Shown here: piece after piece, positions 33,408 through 42,269 of the stretch | Layout: every line of letters starts with the position of its first letter | Numbering within the stretch: position 1 is the stretch's first letter | From: Hymenobacter sp. 15J16-1T3B | Lineage (GTDB): Bacteria > Bacteroidota > Bacteroidia > Cytophagales > Hymenobacteraceae | Assembly: GCF_020711235.1 (NCBI RefSeq) | Contig: NZ_JAJFAV010000002.1 | Location: 434,001-498,000, forward strand | Direction of reading: 5' to 3' | DNA: 64,000 nt | Program-made: the position numbers and the translations under genes | Notes under the pieces: model-generated | Databases searched by the model: none | Told to the model about the DNA's origin: nothing | What the model saw: the letters and a program-made list of their open reading frames with translations, nothing else

Positions 33408-34937
33408 ATGAAAACCCTGACGTTTTACCTGGATGTGCTTCGCCTCTGGCTGCTGATGGTAAGCATCGTGGCCCTGCTGCTGCTGATTTTCGCGCCCAAA
33501 GTGCTGCTGGCCCAGGAAATGCCCGCCGCCCGCCCGCAGCCGGCGCTGAGCCTGCCGCAGGTCATTGAGCTGACGCTGGTGCAGTCGTCGGTGGCCAAGC
33601 AGGCGGTGACCAACCGCGAGACGAGCTACTGGCAGTACCGCTCGTTCCGGGCCGACTACAAGCCGCTGCTGGCCGTCGACGGGGTGCTGCCGAACTACTC
33701 GCGCACCATCCTGGCCGTGCAGCAACCCGATGGCACCACCAACTTCCGCTACGTACGCATCAACACCTCCAACGTGGGCGCCAGCCTCACGCAGGGCATC
33801 GGCCTGACGGGCGGCAAGGTCACGGTGGGCAGCACCCTGCAGCGCTTCGACAGCTTCGAAGGCGCCGGGCAGCGGCTCTACAACAGCAACCCGGTGGCCA
33901 TCGGCCTGAGCCAGCCCATCGGCGGCTTCAACTCGCTGAGCTGGAACAAGCGCATCGAGCCGCTGCGCTACCGGGAAAGCCAGCGCCAGTACGTGGAGGA
34001 GCGTGAAACCATTGCCCGCCGCGTCACGGAGCTGTATTTCGACGTGCTGCTGCAGCAGGTGAATGCCCAGATAGCCCGCCAGAACCTGCGCGCCAGCGAG
34101 GAGCTGCTGCGCACCGGCCGCGAAAAAAGCAAGCTGGGCCGCCTCTCCGAAAACGACCTGCTGCTGCTGGAGCTGAACCTGCTAAACGCCCGCCAGGCCG
34201 AGGTGCAGGCCAGCGTGGACGCGCAAAACGCGGCCGTGCAGCTCAAGGGCTACACCGGCCTCACCATCGACCCCGCCGCCGCGCTGGACGTGCCCGGCAA
34301 CGCCCCGCTGCAGAGCGTGACGCCCGACGTGGCCCTGCAGCAGGCCCGGCAGTACCGCCGCGAGGGGCTGATGTTTCAGCGCCGCCTGCTCGAAGCCGAC
34401 CGCAACGTGGCCCAGGCCAAGGGCACCACGGGCTTTCAGGCCAACCTGACGGCTTCCTTCGGCCTGACCAGCAGCGCCGAGCAGCTCTCCGGCTCCTACG
34501 TCAACCCCGCCGACCAGCAGCAGGTGCGCCTGGGCTTCGCGGTGCCCATCGTGGACTGGGGCAAGACCCGCGCCGCCGTGAAGACCGCCGAACTGGCCCG
34601 GCAGCAGGCTCGCGTGACGGTGGAGCAGGAGCAGATGACTTTCGAGCAGTCGGTGCTGAGCCAGGCCGGGCAGCTCGACGCGCTGAACCAGCAGCTGCAG
34701 CTGGCCGCCCGCGCCGACTCGCTGGCCCAGCGCCGCTACGACATTGCCCAGGCCACTTACAAAGTCGGCCGCATCACCCTCAACGACCTCAACATTGCCC
34801 AGGGCGAAAAGGACCGCGCCAAGCGCAGCTACGTGGCTGCCCTGCGCGCCTGTTGGGTGGCTTACTACCAGCTGCGCACCCTCACGCTCTACGACTTTGA
34901 GCGCCAGCAACCCCTGTTGACGGCGCAGGCGGAGTAG
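33408..34937 (+). CDS. TolC-family outer-membrane efflux protein
   Basis: A 509-residue outer-membrane factor. An unusually long hydrophobic N-terminus (residues 6-34, ending LLA-Q) serves as the export signal. Two OEP repeats follow, rich in Ala/Gln/Leu heptads: YRESQRQYVEERETIARRVTELYFDVLLQQVNAQIARQNLRASEELL... and, in the second half, FEQSVLSQAGQLDALNQQLQLAARADSLAQRRYDIAQATYKVGRITLNDLNIAQ. Beta segments TTNFRYVRINTSNVG and GFQANLTASFGLTSS would form the barrel. It probably forms the channel for the adaptor upstream. The ATG at 33408 was preferred over 33363, which adds an uncharacteristic Pro-rich leader. Confidence 0.88.
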   Translation: MKTLTFYLDVLRLWLLMVSIVALLLLIFAPKVLLAQEMPAARPQPALSLPQVIELTLVQSSVAKQAVTNRETSYWQYRSFRADYKPLLAVDGVLPNYSRTILAVQQPDGTTNFRYVRINTSNVGASLTQGIGLTGGKVTVGSTLQRFDSFEGAGQRLYNSNPVAIGLSQPIGGFNSLSWNKRIEPLRYRESQRQYVEERETIARRVTELYFDVLLQQVNAQIARQNLRASEELLRTGREKSKLGRLSENDLLLLELNLLNARQAEVQASVDAQNAAVQLKGYTGLTIDPAAALDVPGNAPLQSVTPDVALQQARQYRREGLMFQRRLLEADRNVAQAKGTTGFQANLTASFGLTSSAEQLSGSYVNPADQQQVRLGFAVPIVDWGKTRAAVKTAELARQQARVTVEQEQMTFEQSVLSQAGQLDALNQQLQLAARADSLAQRRYDIAQATYKVGRITLNDLNIAQGEKDRAKRSYVAALRACWVAYYQLRTLTLYDFERQQPLLTAQAE

Positions 34938-35127
34938 GGGAGAGAGGCCGCAGCCTCCGGTTGGGTTAGTTTTGCTTGGATGAGCTTTTATTTGTACCCA
35001 TCTTATTATATATTGTAAGTAATTAATAAAATATAGCAGCTATAAGCAGCGCAGTGGCATAGCCGTGTCGTAACCGTTCGTGGCCATCAAGTGGATAGAA
35101 GGTTTCTTCCCTCAACCCGGCTGAGCT

Positions 35128-35649
35128 ATGAAATACCTGCTTGTCCTGCTTTGCCTGCTGGCCACGGCGCGGGCCGAAGCGCAGAATGCGCCCCGCGCGG
35201 CTGCCGCCACCGATGAAGCGGCCGTGCGCGCCCCCATCGAGGCCTGCCTGCGCAGCTGGAACCGCCACGACTACACCGACGTGGCCAGCTACACCACCGC
35301 CGACGTGGACTGGGTGACCGACATTGGCATGTGGTGGCGGGGGCGCGAGGCGGTGCAGCGCGCCCTGCAGACCTACCACCGGGGCATGTACCGGCACACC
35401 ACCCTGCGCAGCGAGCAGCTGACCGTGCGCCTGCTCGCGCCCGGCGTGGCCCTGGCCCACCAGCGCGCCTACATCAGCACCTACTACCCGCCCGACGGCA
35501 TCGACCAGGAATACAACCGCGACGGCGACAAGCAGTTGCTCATCAGCTACACGCTGCTGCGCCAGCAGGGCCAGTGGCTGATTGCCGCCGCCCAGGTGAC
35601 GGGCATCAACCAGGTCATGGCGGCGTACAACCCCGTTCAGGAACACTAG
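35128..35649 (+). CDS. Exported SnoaL/SgcJ-like protein
   Basis: A 173-residue protein. A signal peptide (residues 1-19, ...ATARAEA-Q) precedes an NTF2-like fold: EAAVRAPIEACLRSWNRHDYTDVASYTTADVDWVTDIGMWWRGREAVQRAL...QWLIAAAQVTGIN. This is the SgcJ/EcaC/DUF4440 type, a cone-shaped pocket often used for small ligands or simple catalysis. It lies 22 bp upstream of the TonB receptor gene and is probably co-transcribed with it. Substrate unknown. The 190 bp upstream are AT-rich and presumably contain the promoter. Confidence 0.75.
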   Translation: MKYLLVLLCLLATARAEAQNAPRAAAATDEAAVRAPIEACLRSWNRHDYTDVASYTTADVDWVTDIGMWWRGREAVQRALQTYHRGMYRHTTLRSEQLTVRLLAPGVALAHQRAYISTYYPPDGIDQEYNRDGDKQLLISYTLLRQQGQWLIAAAQVTGINQVMAAYNPVQEH

Positions 35650-35671
35650 CGCCGGCCGGGCCGCCTCCGCG

Positions 35672-38185
35672 ATGAAGCAGATGGAAACGCGACCGGGCCG
35701 CCGGCAGTGGTGGCTGGGCTGGCTGTTGCTGGGACTGCCGCTGGGCGCCGGGGCGCAGCAGCCGGCCGGCACCGTCAGCGGCAGCCTGCTCGACGCGGCC
35801 ACGGGCCAGCCGGTGCCCTTCGCCAACGTGCTGCTGCTGCGCGCCGCCGACTCGGCCGTGGTGACCGGCGCGGCCACCGGCGAGACGGGGCGCTTCGTCA
35901 TCGGGCCGGTGGCGGCGGGCAGCTACCGGCTGCGGGCCACGGTGCTGGGCTACCGGCCACTGCGGCGACTCCTGAGCGTGAGCAGCACCGAGCCGCTGGC
36001 CCTGGGCGCGCTGCGCCTGACGGCCAGCACCACGCAGCTGGGCGCCGTGACGGTAACCGGCGAAAAAGCCGTGGTGCAGGAAAGCCTCGACAAGAAGGTG
36101 GTGAACGTGGCCAAGGACCTGACCAGCGTGGGCGGCACGGCCGTGAACGTGCTGCAGAACGTGCCTTCGGTGGCAGTGGACCAAAACGGCACGGTGAGTT
36201 TGCGCGGCACCCCTAATGTGACCATTTACGTCGACGGCAAGCCCACCGGGGCGGCCGGCGGCGGGCGCAGCGTCAACCTCGAGCAGATTCCGGCCTCGCA
36301 GATTGAGGCGGTGGAGGTGATGACCAACCCCTCGGCCCGCTACGACGCCGAGGGCGGAGGCGGCATCATCAACATCATCCTCAAAAAGCCCCGGCAGGAC
36401 GGCTTCAACGGGCAGGCCGCGGCCACCGCCGGTACCGGCGACAAGTACAACACCTCCCTGAACCTGAACCAGCGCCGCGGGCCGCTGAACTACTTCGGCA
36501 GCTACGACTTTCGGCAGGACCACTTGCGCAACCACTACACCACCCGGCAGCTGTCGGCCACCGCCGACCGCAGCACGCTGGCTTGGCTGGAATACCGCAA
36601 CCGCGTGGGCTCCCAAACCCACGCCCTGCGTCTGGGCCTCGACTACGCCCTCAGCCCCGAGCAGACGCTGACCGTGTCGGCGGCGCCCCGGCGCAACACC
36701 GTGCGTACCCCGGAGGAGCAGTTTGGAGCCTTGGTTACCACGTTTCGGCCGGCGGGGCAGCCCGAGCGGACGGAGGACACCGAAGTGTACAGCCGCAACT
36801 ACACCCGCTCGCAGGCCACCGCGGCCGACTTCGCCCTGGACTACCGCCGCACCTGGGCCCGGCACAAGCGCCGGGAGCTGAGCGGGGCGGCCATCTTCAC
36901 GCCGGTGCGCGGCGAGCAGCAGGTGCAGCAGCACCAGCACCCCGAGCTGCCCACCGGCCTCTTGCAGCAGCAGCGCACCACGTTTGCCATCGACCAGGGC
37001 GCGGCCCAGCTCGACTACGTGCACCCCTTGGGCGACAAACGGCGCGCCGAAGCCGGCCTGAAAACCACCTACCGCGGCACCGACGGCACACTGGACTTCC
37101 GGCAGGCCGACGACCAGGGCGAGCTGCGGCCGCTGGAGCGCCTGTCGAGCCGTTACCGGTACCGCGAGGTGATTCCGGCGGCCTACGCGCAGTGGCAGGA
37201 CGAGCCGGGCAAGTTGAGCTACCAGCTGGGCCTGCGCGCCGAGTACACCCGCACCACCGGCCAGCTGCGCACCACCGGCGAGGCGTTTGCCCGCGCCTAT
37301 TTCAACCTCTTCCCGAGCCTGACGCTGGCGCGCACGCTGCCCCACGAGCAACGCCTGCAGCTGGGCTACTCGCGCCGCATCAACCGGCCCGAGCTGCCCT
37401 TGTTGCTGCCTTTCCCTAACTACTCCGACCCGCGCAACTACCGCGTGGGCAACATTCGGCTGCGACCCGAAACCCTGCACGTGCTGGAGTTGGGCCACCA
37501 GAAGAGCTGGGGGCCGGCCACGCTCACCAGCACCGCGTTTTTCCGGCAAACCAACGACGCCATTCAGCGCTTCCGCACCGTCGACACGGCGGCGACGCGG
37601 CTGAACGAGCAGGGCGCGCAGGCCACCCAGAACGCGGCCATCACCCGCACCAGCTACGCCAACGTGGGCCACAACCGCAGCTACGGCCTGGAGCTGAGCC
37701 TGAACTGGCCGGTGGCCAAGTGGTGGCGGCTGGCCCTCAACGGCTCGGGCTTCCGCAACGAAGTGTCGTCGCTGCTGCACTCGGAGGCCGATAACCGCAA
37801 CTGGGCGTGGTCGGGCCGTCTGAATACCACCGTAACGCCCCTCAAACGCCTCGACGTGCAGCTTACGGGCACCTACCGCTCGCGGCAGGTAGGCGCGCTG
37901 GCCGGCTCCCTGGGGCCGATTTACTTCGTGGAAGCGGCGCTGAAGAAGGACGTGCTCAAGGACCGCGGCAGCATTTCGCTGCGCGTAGCCGACGTGTTCA
38001 ATACCCAAGTGCTGCGGGTGCAGGCCTACTCGCCTGGGCTGGATTTCAACCTGCGCATCAAGCGCGAAACGCGCATTGGGTACCTGGGCTTTACGTACCG
38101 CTTCGGCGGCACCGAGCCGGCCCCGCGCCGCAGCCGCCGCTCGGAGCAGCCCGCCGCGCCCACCGGCATCGACATCGGCGGGTGA
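35672..38185 (+). CDS. TonB-dependent outer-membrane receptor
   Basis: An 837-residue receptor. The signal peptide is residues ~10-28 (LGWLLLGLPLGAGA-Q). A carboxypeptidase-regulatory-like domain follows (30-115: GTVSGSLLDAATGQPVPFANVLLL ... GSYRLRATVLGYRP). The plug domain is about 120-230: KKVVNVAKDLTSVGGTAVNVLQNVPSVAVDQNGTVSLRGTPNVTIYVDGKP ... IEAVEVMTNPSARYDAEGGGGIINIIL. The rest is a 22-strand-type barrel ending GYLGFTYRFGG. It belongs to the 'outer membrane beta-barrel family' receptors of Bacteroidota. No SusD partner is present, so a polysaccharide role is unlikely. A siderophore or peptide ligand is possible, but the sequence does not show it. Confidence 0.9.
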   Translation: MKQMETRPGRRQWWLGWLLLGLPLGAGAQQPAGTVSGSLLDAATGQPVPFANVLLLRAADSAVVTGAATGETGRFVIGPVAAGSYRLRATVLGYRPLRRLLSVSSTEPLALGALRLTASTTQLGAVTVTGEKAVVQESLDKKVVNVAKDLTSVGGTAVNVLQNVPSVAVDQNGTVSLRGTPNVTIYVDGKPTGAAGGGRSVNLEQIPASQIEAVEVMTNPSARYDAEGGGGIINIILKKPRQDGFNGQAAATAGTGDKYNTSLNLNQRRGPLNYFGSYDFRQDHLRNHYTTRQLSATADRSTLAWLEYRNRVGSQTHALRLGLDYALSPEQTLTVSAAPRRNTVRTPEEQFGALVTTFRPAGQPERTEDTEVYSRNYTRSQATAADFALDYRRTWARHKRRELSGAAIFTPVRGEQQVQQHQHPELPTGLLQQQRTTFAIDQGAAQLDYVHPLGDKRRAEAGLKTTYRGTDGTLDFRQADDQGELRPLERLSSRYRYREVIPAAYAQWQDEPGKLSYQLGLRAEYTRTTGQLRTTGEAFARAYFNLFPSLTLARTLPHEQRLQLGYSRRINRPELPLLLPFPNYSDPRNYRVGNIRLRPETLHVLELGHQKSWGPATLTSTAFFRQTNDAIQRFRTVDTAATRLNEQGAQATQNAAITRTSYANVGHNRSYGLELSLNWPVAKWWRLALNGSGFRNEVSSLLHSEADNRNWAWSGRLNTTVTPLKRLDVQLTGTYRSRQVGALAGSLGPIYFVEAALKKDVLKDRGSISLRVADVFNTQVLRVQAYSPGLDFNLRIKRETRIGYLGFTYRFGGTEPAPRRSRRSEQPAAPTGIDIGG

Positions 38186-38292
38186 CGCGCATAAGTTCCA
38201 AATGGCTGGTAGGCATTGGCGTGGGGAGGCACAGCGGCTTGGCGGGAATTATCGCGAATAGCTCTTAATTATTATATTTAATAAATAAATAT

Positions 38293-38322
38293 TTGTATTA
38301 AAATTATTCAATGGTTACCTTG
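38293..38322 (+). promoter_or_regulatory. Candidate promoter of the lipoprotein gene
   Basis: TTG (38293-38295), 20 bases, TACCTTG (38316-38322) in an AT-rich stretch 95 bp before the lipoprotein start. It is close to the TTG/TAnnTTTG consensus with one T missing. Confidence 0.45.
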
Positions 38323-38416
38323 ACCATACTTCCGTGTGCGCCCCGTCCGGTCCCGTCCAGAGGACCGGTGCCCCGTTGCCTGTGTGCGTCGACCAACCTC
38401 CTCTTTTCCCCAAACC

Positions 38417-39520
38417 ATGCGTAAACTTAGCCTCGTCTGCCTGACGATGGCTGCCCTGTGGGTAGCCGGTTGCCAGAAAACAGACCTCAATCCCCAACCC
38501 ACACCTACTGCCACCCTTAACGCCGACGTAGCCACGTGCACGCCCGACGTTATCACCTTCGACAACGTAGCGGCCGGCACGCGGCCCACTTCCATTACCA
38601 GCACCGGCGGCGTGGCGGTGGGCGTCGAAAGCCAGAACCCGCACTACGCCTACGACCGGGAGGCCATTGTATTCCGCAGCAGTCCCACGGTGTCGTCCTC
38701 GGAGGATACGGACCTGGGCAGCCCCAACGCGGCGTACGGGGGCGTGGGCATTGGGTACGGCGGCGGCCCGGGCGCTTACGCCAATACCACGCCGCTGGGC
38801 AACATCCTGGTGCTGCACAACTTCTTCAGCTACGACCCGAACACGGAGCCCAACGACGACGACTTCACGGAAAACGAAACGCCGGGCACCATAGGATTCA
38901 ATTTCAGCTCGCCCATCACGGCCACGTCCATCACCGTCATCGACGTGGAATACGCCTACAACAGCGAGCATGAGTACGGCTACGTGAAGCTATACGCTAG
39001 CAAAGGTGGCGCGCAGATCGGCGGGCAGTACAACTTCAGCGACGCGGGCCCCAACGGGGTGGAAGTGGTGAGCCTGGGCAACACGCCCGGCGTGCGCTAC
39101 ATCGAAGTGACCATCGGCGGCTCCATGGGCATCGACAACCTGCGCTTCTGCCGGCCCGCCGGCCACTGCACCCTTACCCAGGGCTACTGGAAAAACCACA
39201 GCTGGCCGGTACAGTCGCTCACGCTGGGCGGCACCACGTACACTCGTACCCAGCTGCTGGCCATCCTCAACACGCCGGTGCGCGGCAACGGCCTCGTGGC
39301 GCTGGCCTACCAGCTCATTGCCGCCAAGCTGAACCTGGCCAACGGCAGCGACGGCAGCGTGATTAGCGCCGACCTGGCCGCCGCCGACGCCATGTTTGTG
39401 GGCAAAAACATGGCCGCCGACCCGCTGCCCAGCGTGCCCACTTCCCAAACCAGCACCCTCACCGCCCGCCTCGACGACTACAACAACGGCGTCATCGGGC
39501 CGGGCCACTGCGACAATTAA
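38417..39520 (+). CDS. Secreted lipoprotein with C-terminal TQGYWKNH domain
   Basis: A 367-residue protein. A lipobox signal (RKLSLVCLTMAALWVAGC, Cys20) precedes a beta-rich domain (about 35-245) of the type found in 'choice-of-anchor' or jelly-roll extracellular proteins: VITFDNVAAGTRPTSITSTGGVAVGVES ... GTIGFNFSSPITATSITVIDVEYA ... VRYIEVTIGGSMGIDNLRFC. A shorter C-terminal domain then begins CTLTQGYWKNHSWPVQSLTLGGTTYTRTQLLAIL. The TQGYWKNH/TQGYWKTH motif occurs in many secreted bacterial proteins; its function is not known to me. The gene is monocistronic and followed by a strong terminator. Confidence 0.75.
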   Translation: MRKLSLVCLTMAALWVAGCQKTDLNPQPTPTATLNADVATCTPDVITFDNVAAGTRPTSITSTGGVAVGVESQNPHYAYDREAIVFRSSPTVSSSEDTDLGSPNAAYGGVGIGYGGGPGAYANTTPLGNILVLHNFFSYDPNTEPNDDDFTENETPGTIGFNFSSPITATSITVIDVEYAYNSEHEYGYVKLYASKGGAQIGGQYNFSDAGPNGVEVVSLGNTPGVRYIEVTIGGSMGIDNLRFCRPAGHCTLTQGYWKNHSWPVQSLTLGGTTYTRTQLLAILNTPVRGNGLVALAYQLIAAKLNLANGSDGSVISADLAAADAMFVGKNMAADPLPSVPTSQTSTLTARLDDYNNGVIGPGHCDN

Positions 39521-39567
39521 GCCCCATTGCGGCCGGCCGCGCCGGCTGCCGCATTGCCAACGTGCTG

Positions 39568-39597
39568 AAAAGGCCGGACGCTTCGTCCGGCCTTTTT
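39568..39597 (+). terminator. Terminator of the lipoprotein gene
   Basis: AAAAGGCCGGACG (39568-39580), CTT, and CGTCCGGCCTTTT (39584-39596) with a T run to 39598. Confidence 0.88.
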
Positions 39598-39653
39598 TCG
39601 TGGGCGAGCTTCCGAAATTTTTCAACGCTGGCGGACAGGGGGCGTGGCATTTC

Positions 39654-39678
39654 CGAACACCGTGTCCGCTTATGGACA
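39654..39678 (+). promoter_or_regulatory. Composite operator (UAS), site B
   Basis: CGAACA-N3-TGTCCG (39654-39668), N4, then TGGACA (39673-39678). It starts 91 bp upstream of the promoter GG at 39745, exactly as at site A. A lone CGGACA half-site lies at about 39632. Confidence 0.7.
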
Positions 39679-39743
39679 ATATTTTTACTGGCTATTTAGG
39701 CTGTTGGCTAAGTAATGAATAGATAGTCAATGGTTTATGGAAA

Positions 39744-39760
39744 TGGCACGCTGCTTGGCT
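39744..39760 (+). promoter_or_regulatory. Sigma-54-type promoter, site B (ABC transporter operon)
   Basis: TGGCACGCTGCTTGGCT: a full TGGCACG -24 element, then TTGGCT. GG (39745-39746) to GC (39758-39759) spacing is 11 bases. The expected start is about 39770, 87 bp before the ATPase gene. Confidence 0.72.
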
Positions 39761-39856
39761 ACTCCTACCCGGCCCCGCTTCACATCCGCGCAAAACCGGA
39801 CAGCACCGCCTTCATCCGAAACCCCTTCACGCCTCAGCCTAAACTCCCGCAGCCCT

Positions 39857-40588
<732 letters not shown>

Positions 40589-40610
40589 ACCAAGGGCGAA
40601 GTTGTGAAAG

Positions 40611-40662
40611 GTGAAGTTGTGAAATGGCCTTGGCGGCCCGCAACCCTGGTTCACAACTTCAC
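40611..40662. repeat. Inverted repeat in the ABC operon mRNA
   Basis: GTGAAGTTGTGAA (40611-40623) and TTCACAACTTCAC (40650-40662) are exact complements. A further partial copy (GAAGTTGTGAAAG) lies just upstream at about 40598. The hairpin separates the ATPase gene from the small ORF at 40688 and could set their expression ratio. Confidence 0.65.
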
Positions 40663-40687
40663 AAGTTCACCACTTCCCAACTTGACT

Positions 40688-40894
40688 ATGAAGCGCTTCT
40701 TCCGCTCCGCCGGCCTGCTGCTAGTGGCCACCGCGCTGCCCTTCGTGGGCGCCGGGCTCTACGACCTGACGGCCCCGGCCCGCGTGCCGGCGGCTACGCC
40801 GGCGCCCGCCGCTGCGCCGCGGCCCCTGGTACGGCCGGCCCTGCTGCTGACGCCTTCTCCCACTTCTTCCGCTCCCCACGTCTATGCTGCTTAG
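40688..40894 (+). CDS. Small exported Ala/Pro-rich protein in the ABC operon
   Basis: A 68-residue protein. KRFFRSAGLLLVATALPFVGAGLYDL forms a hydrophobic N-terminal segment (signal peptide or anchor). An Ala/Pro-rich tail (VPAATPAPAAAPRPLVRP...) follows, long enough to sit in the periplasm. Its stop overlaps the permease start by 11 bp, which supports its translation. I do not recognise a family. By position it may be an accessory subunit of the transporter. Confidence 0.55.
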   Translation: MKRFFRSAGLLLVATALPFVGAGLYDLTAPARVPAATPAPAAAPRPLVRPALLLTPSPTSSAPHVYAA

Positions 40895-42137
40895 CTATCT
40901 GAAACTCGCCTGGAAGGTGCTCTTGCGCCGCAAGTTCTTCACCTTCATCAGCCTCTTCGGCATCTCCTTCACCCTGATGGTGCTGCTGGTGGTGGTGGCC
41001 ATCTTCGACCACTCCTTCGGCGCGCACTACCCCGAGTCGCGCCTCGACCGCCTGACCTTCGCGCAGTTTCTGCACGTCAAGTTCAAGGACGGCGGCAACA
41101 TGAACACCCCGCCCAGCTACCACCTGCTCGACAAGTACGTGCGCACGCTGCGCACCCCCGAGAAGGTGGCCATTACCTCCAACTTCCACTCCACCCCGAG
41201 CTACGTGGGCAACCGCAAGCTCGACCTGGATCTGCGCTACACCGACGCCGCGTTCTGGCAGATCATGGACTTCAACTACCTCGAAGGCAAGCCCTTCCTG
41301 GAGTCCGACGTGAAAGCCGCGGCCCGCGTGGCCGTTATCAACCGCAGCACCGCCCGCCAGTACTTCGGCACCGAAACCGGCGTGGTAGGCCGCATCATCG
41401 AGGTGAACCAGACCAACTACCGCGTGCAGGGCGTGGTCGACGACGTGCCGGCTATGCGCTTCAGCTCCTACGCCGACGTGTGGGTGCCCATCACCACCTC
41501 GCCCGATGACCTGCACCGCGTGCAGCTGCAGGGCGACTATTTCGCCATCATCCTGGCCAAATCCGCTGCCGATGTGCCGGCGGTGCAGGCCGAGTTCGAG
41601 GCGGCCATGAAGCGCGTGCCGCTGCCCGACCCCAAGAACATGGACTACCTGGACCTGCACGCCGACCGGCTGATTGCCTCGTTTTCGCGCCAGCTGATGT
41701 CGCCGCTGACCGACTACAAGTCCGACGGCCTGGAGCTGCTCTACCCCATCCTGGCCGGCCTAGCGCTGCTGTTCATGCTGCTGCCGGCCCTGAACCTGAT
41801 CAACATCAACGTGAGCCGCATCATGGAGCGCTCCTCCGAAATCGGGGTGCGCAAGGCCTTCGGGGCCACCGGCGGCCGCTTGGTGGGCCAGTTCCTGGTC
41901 GAAAACATTTTCCTCACGCTCATCGGCGGCCTGGCGGGCCTACTGCTGGCCTACGTGGTGCTGCAGCTCATCAGCGGCTCGCAGCTGCTGGCCTACGCCG
42001 AATTTGGCCTGAACTGGCGGATTTTCGCCTGGGCCCTGCTCGTGACGGTGTTCTTCGGGGTGCTGTCGGGCGTGTACCCGGCCTTCAAGATGTCGCGCCT
42101 GCAGCCGGTGCAAGCGCTGAAAGCCAGCGGCAAGTAA
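40884..42137 (+). CDS. ABC transporter permease, FtsX/MacB type (first)
   Basis: A 417-residue permease. A first transmembrane helix (about 19-42: FFTFISLFGISFTLMVLLVVVAIF) and a periplasmic MacB_PCD domain of ~230 residues (GRIIEVNQTNYRVQGVVDDVPAMRF) come first. Three C-terminal helices of the FtsX domain follow: LYPILAGLALLFMLLPALNLININVSRIMERSSEIGVRKAFGATGGRLVGQFLVENIFLTLIGGLAGLLLAYVVLQ and beyond. The 'RSSEIGVRKAFGAT' coupling loop contacts the ATPase. It overlaps the small protein gene. It is one half of a heterodimeric or two-permease transporter with the gene at 42270. Confidence 0.9.
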   Translation: MLLSYLKLAWKVLLRRKFFTFISLFGISFTLMVLLVVVAIFDHSFGAHYPESRLDRLTFAQFLHVKFKDGGNMNTPPSYHLLDKYVRTLRTPEKVAITSNFHSTPSYVGNRKLDLDLRYTDAAFWQIMDFNYLEGKPFLESDVKAAARVAVINRSTARQYFGTETGVVGRIIEVNQTNYRVQGVVDDVPAMRFSSYADVWVPITTSPDDLHRVQLQGDYFAIILAKSAADVPAVQAEFEAAMKRVPLPDPKNMDYLDLHADRLIASFSRQLMSPLTDYKSDGLELLYPILAGLALLFMLLPALNLININVSRIMERSSEIGVRKAFGATGGRLVGQFLVENIFLTLIGGLAGLLLAYVVLQLISGSQLLAYAEFGLNWRIFAWALLVTVFFGVLSGVYPAFKMSRLQPVQALKASGK

Positions 42138-42152
42138 CTATCAAGTCGCCCG

Positions 42153-42252
42153 TCATCCTGAGCGCAGCGAAGGACCTTACCACGCCTGAACGAGTCGTTT
42201 TGACTTCAGTCGTGCTTATCCCATAAGGTCCTTCGCTGCGCTCAAGATGACA
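42153..42252. repeat. GTCAT...GAGC inverted repeat, short form (copy R4)
   Basis: 28-bp arms, 42153-42180 and 42225-42252, beginning GTCATCCTGAGCGCAGCG and complementary except for one base. It is inserted between the two permease genes of the ABC operon. Confidence 0.88.
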
Positions 42253-42269
42253 GACAAAATCATCCAGCC

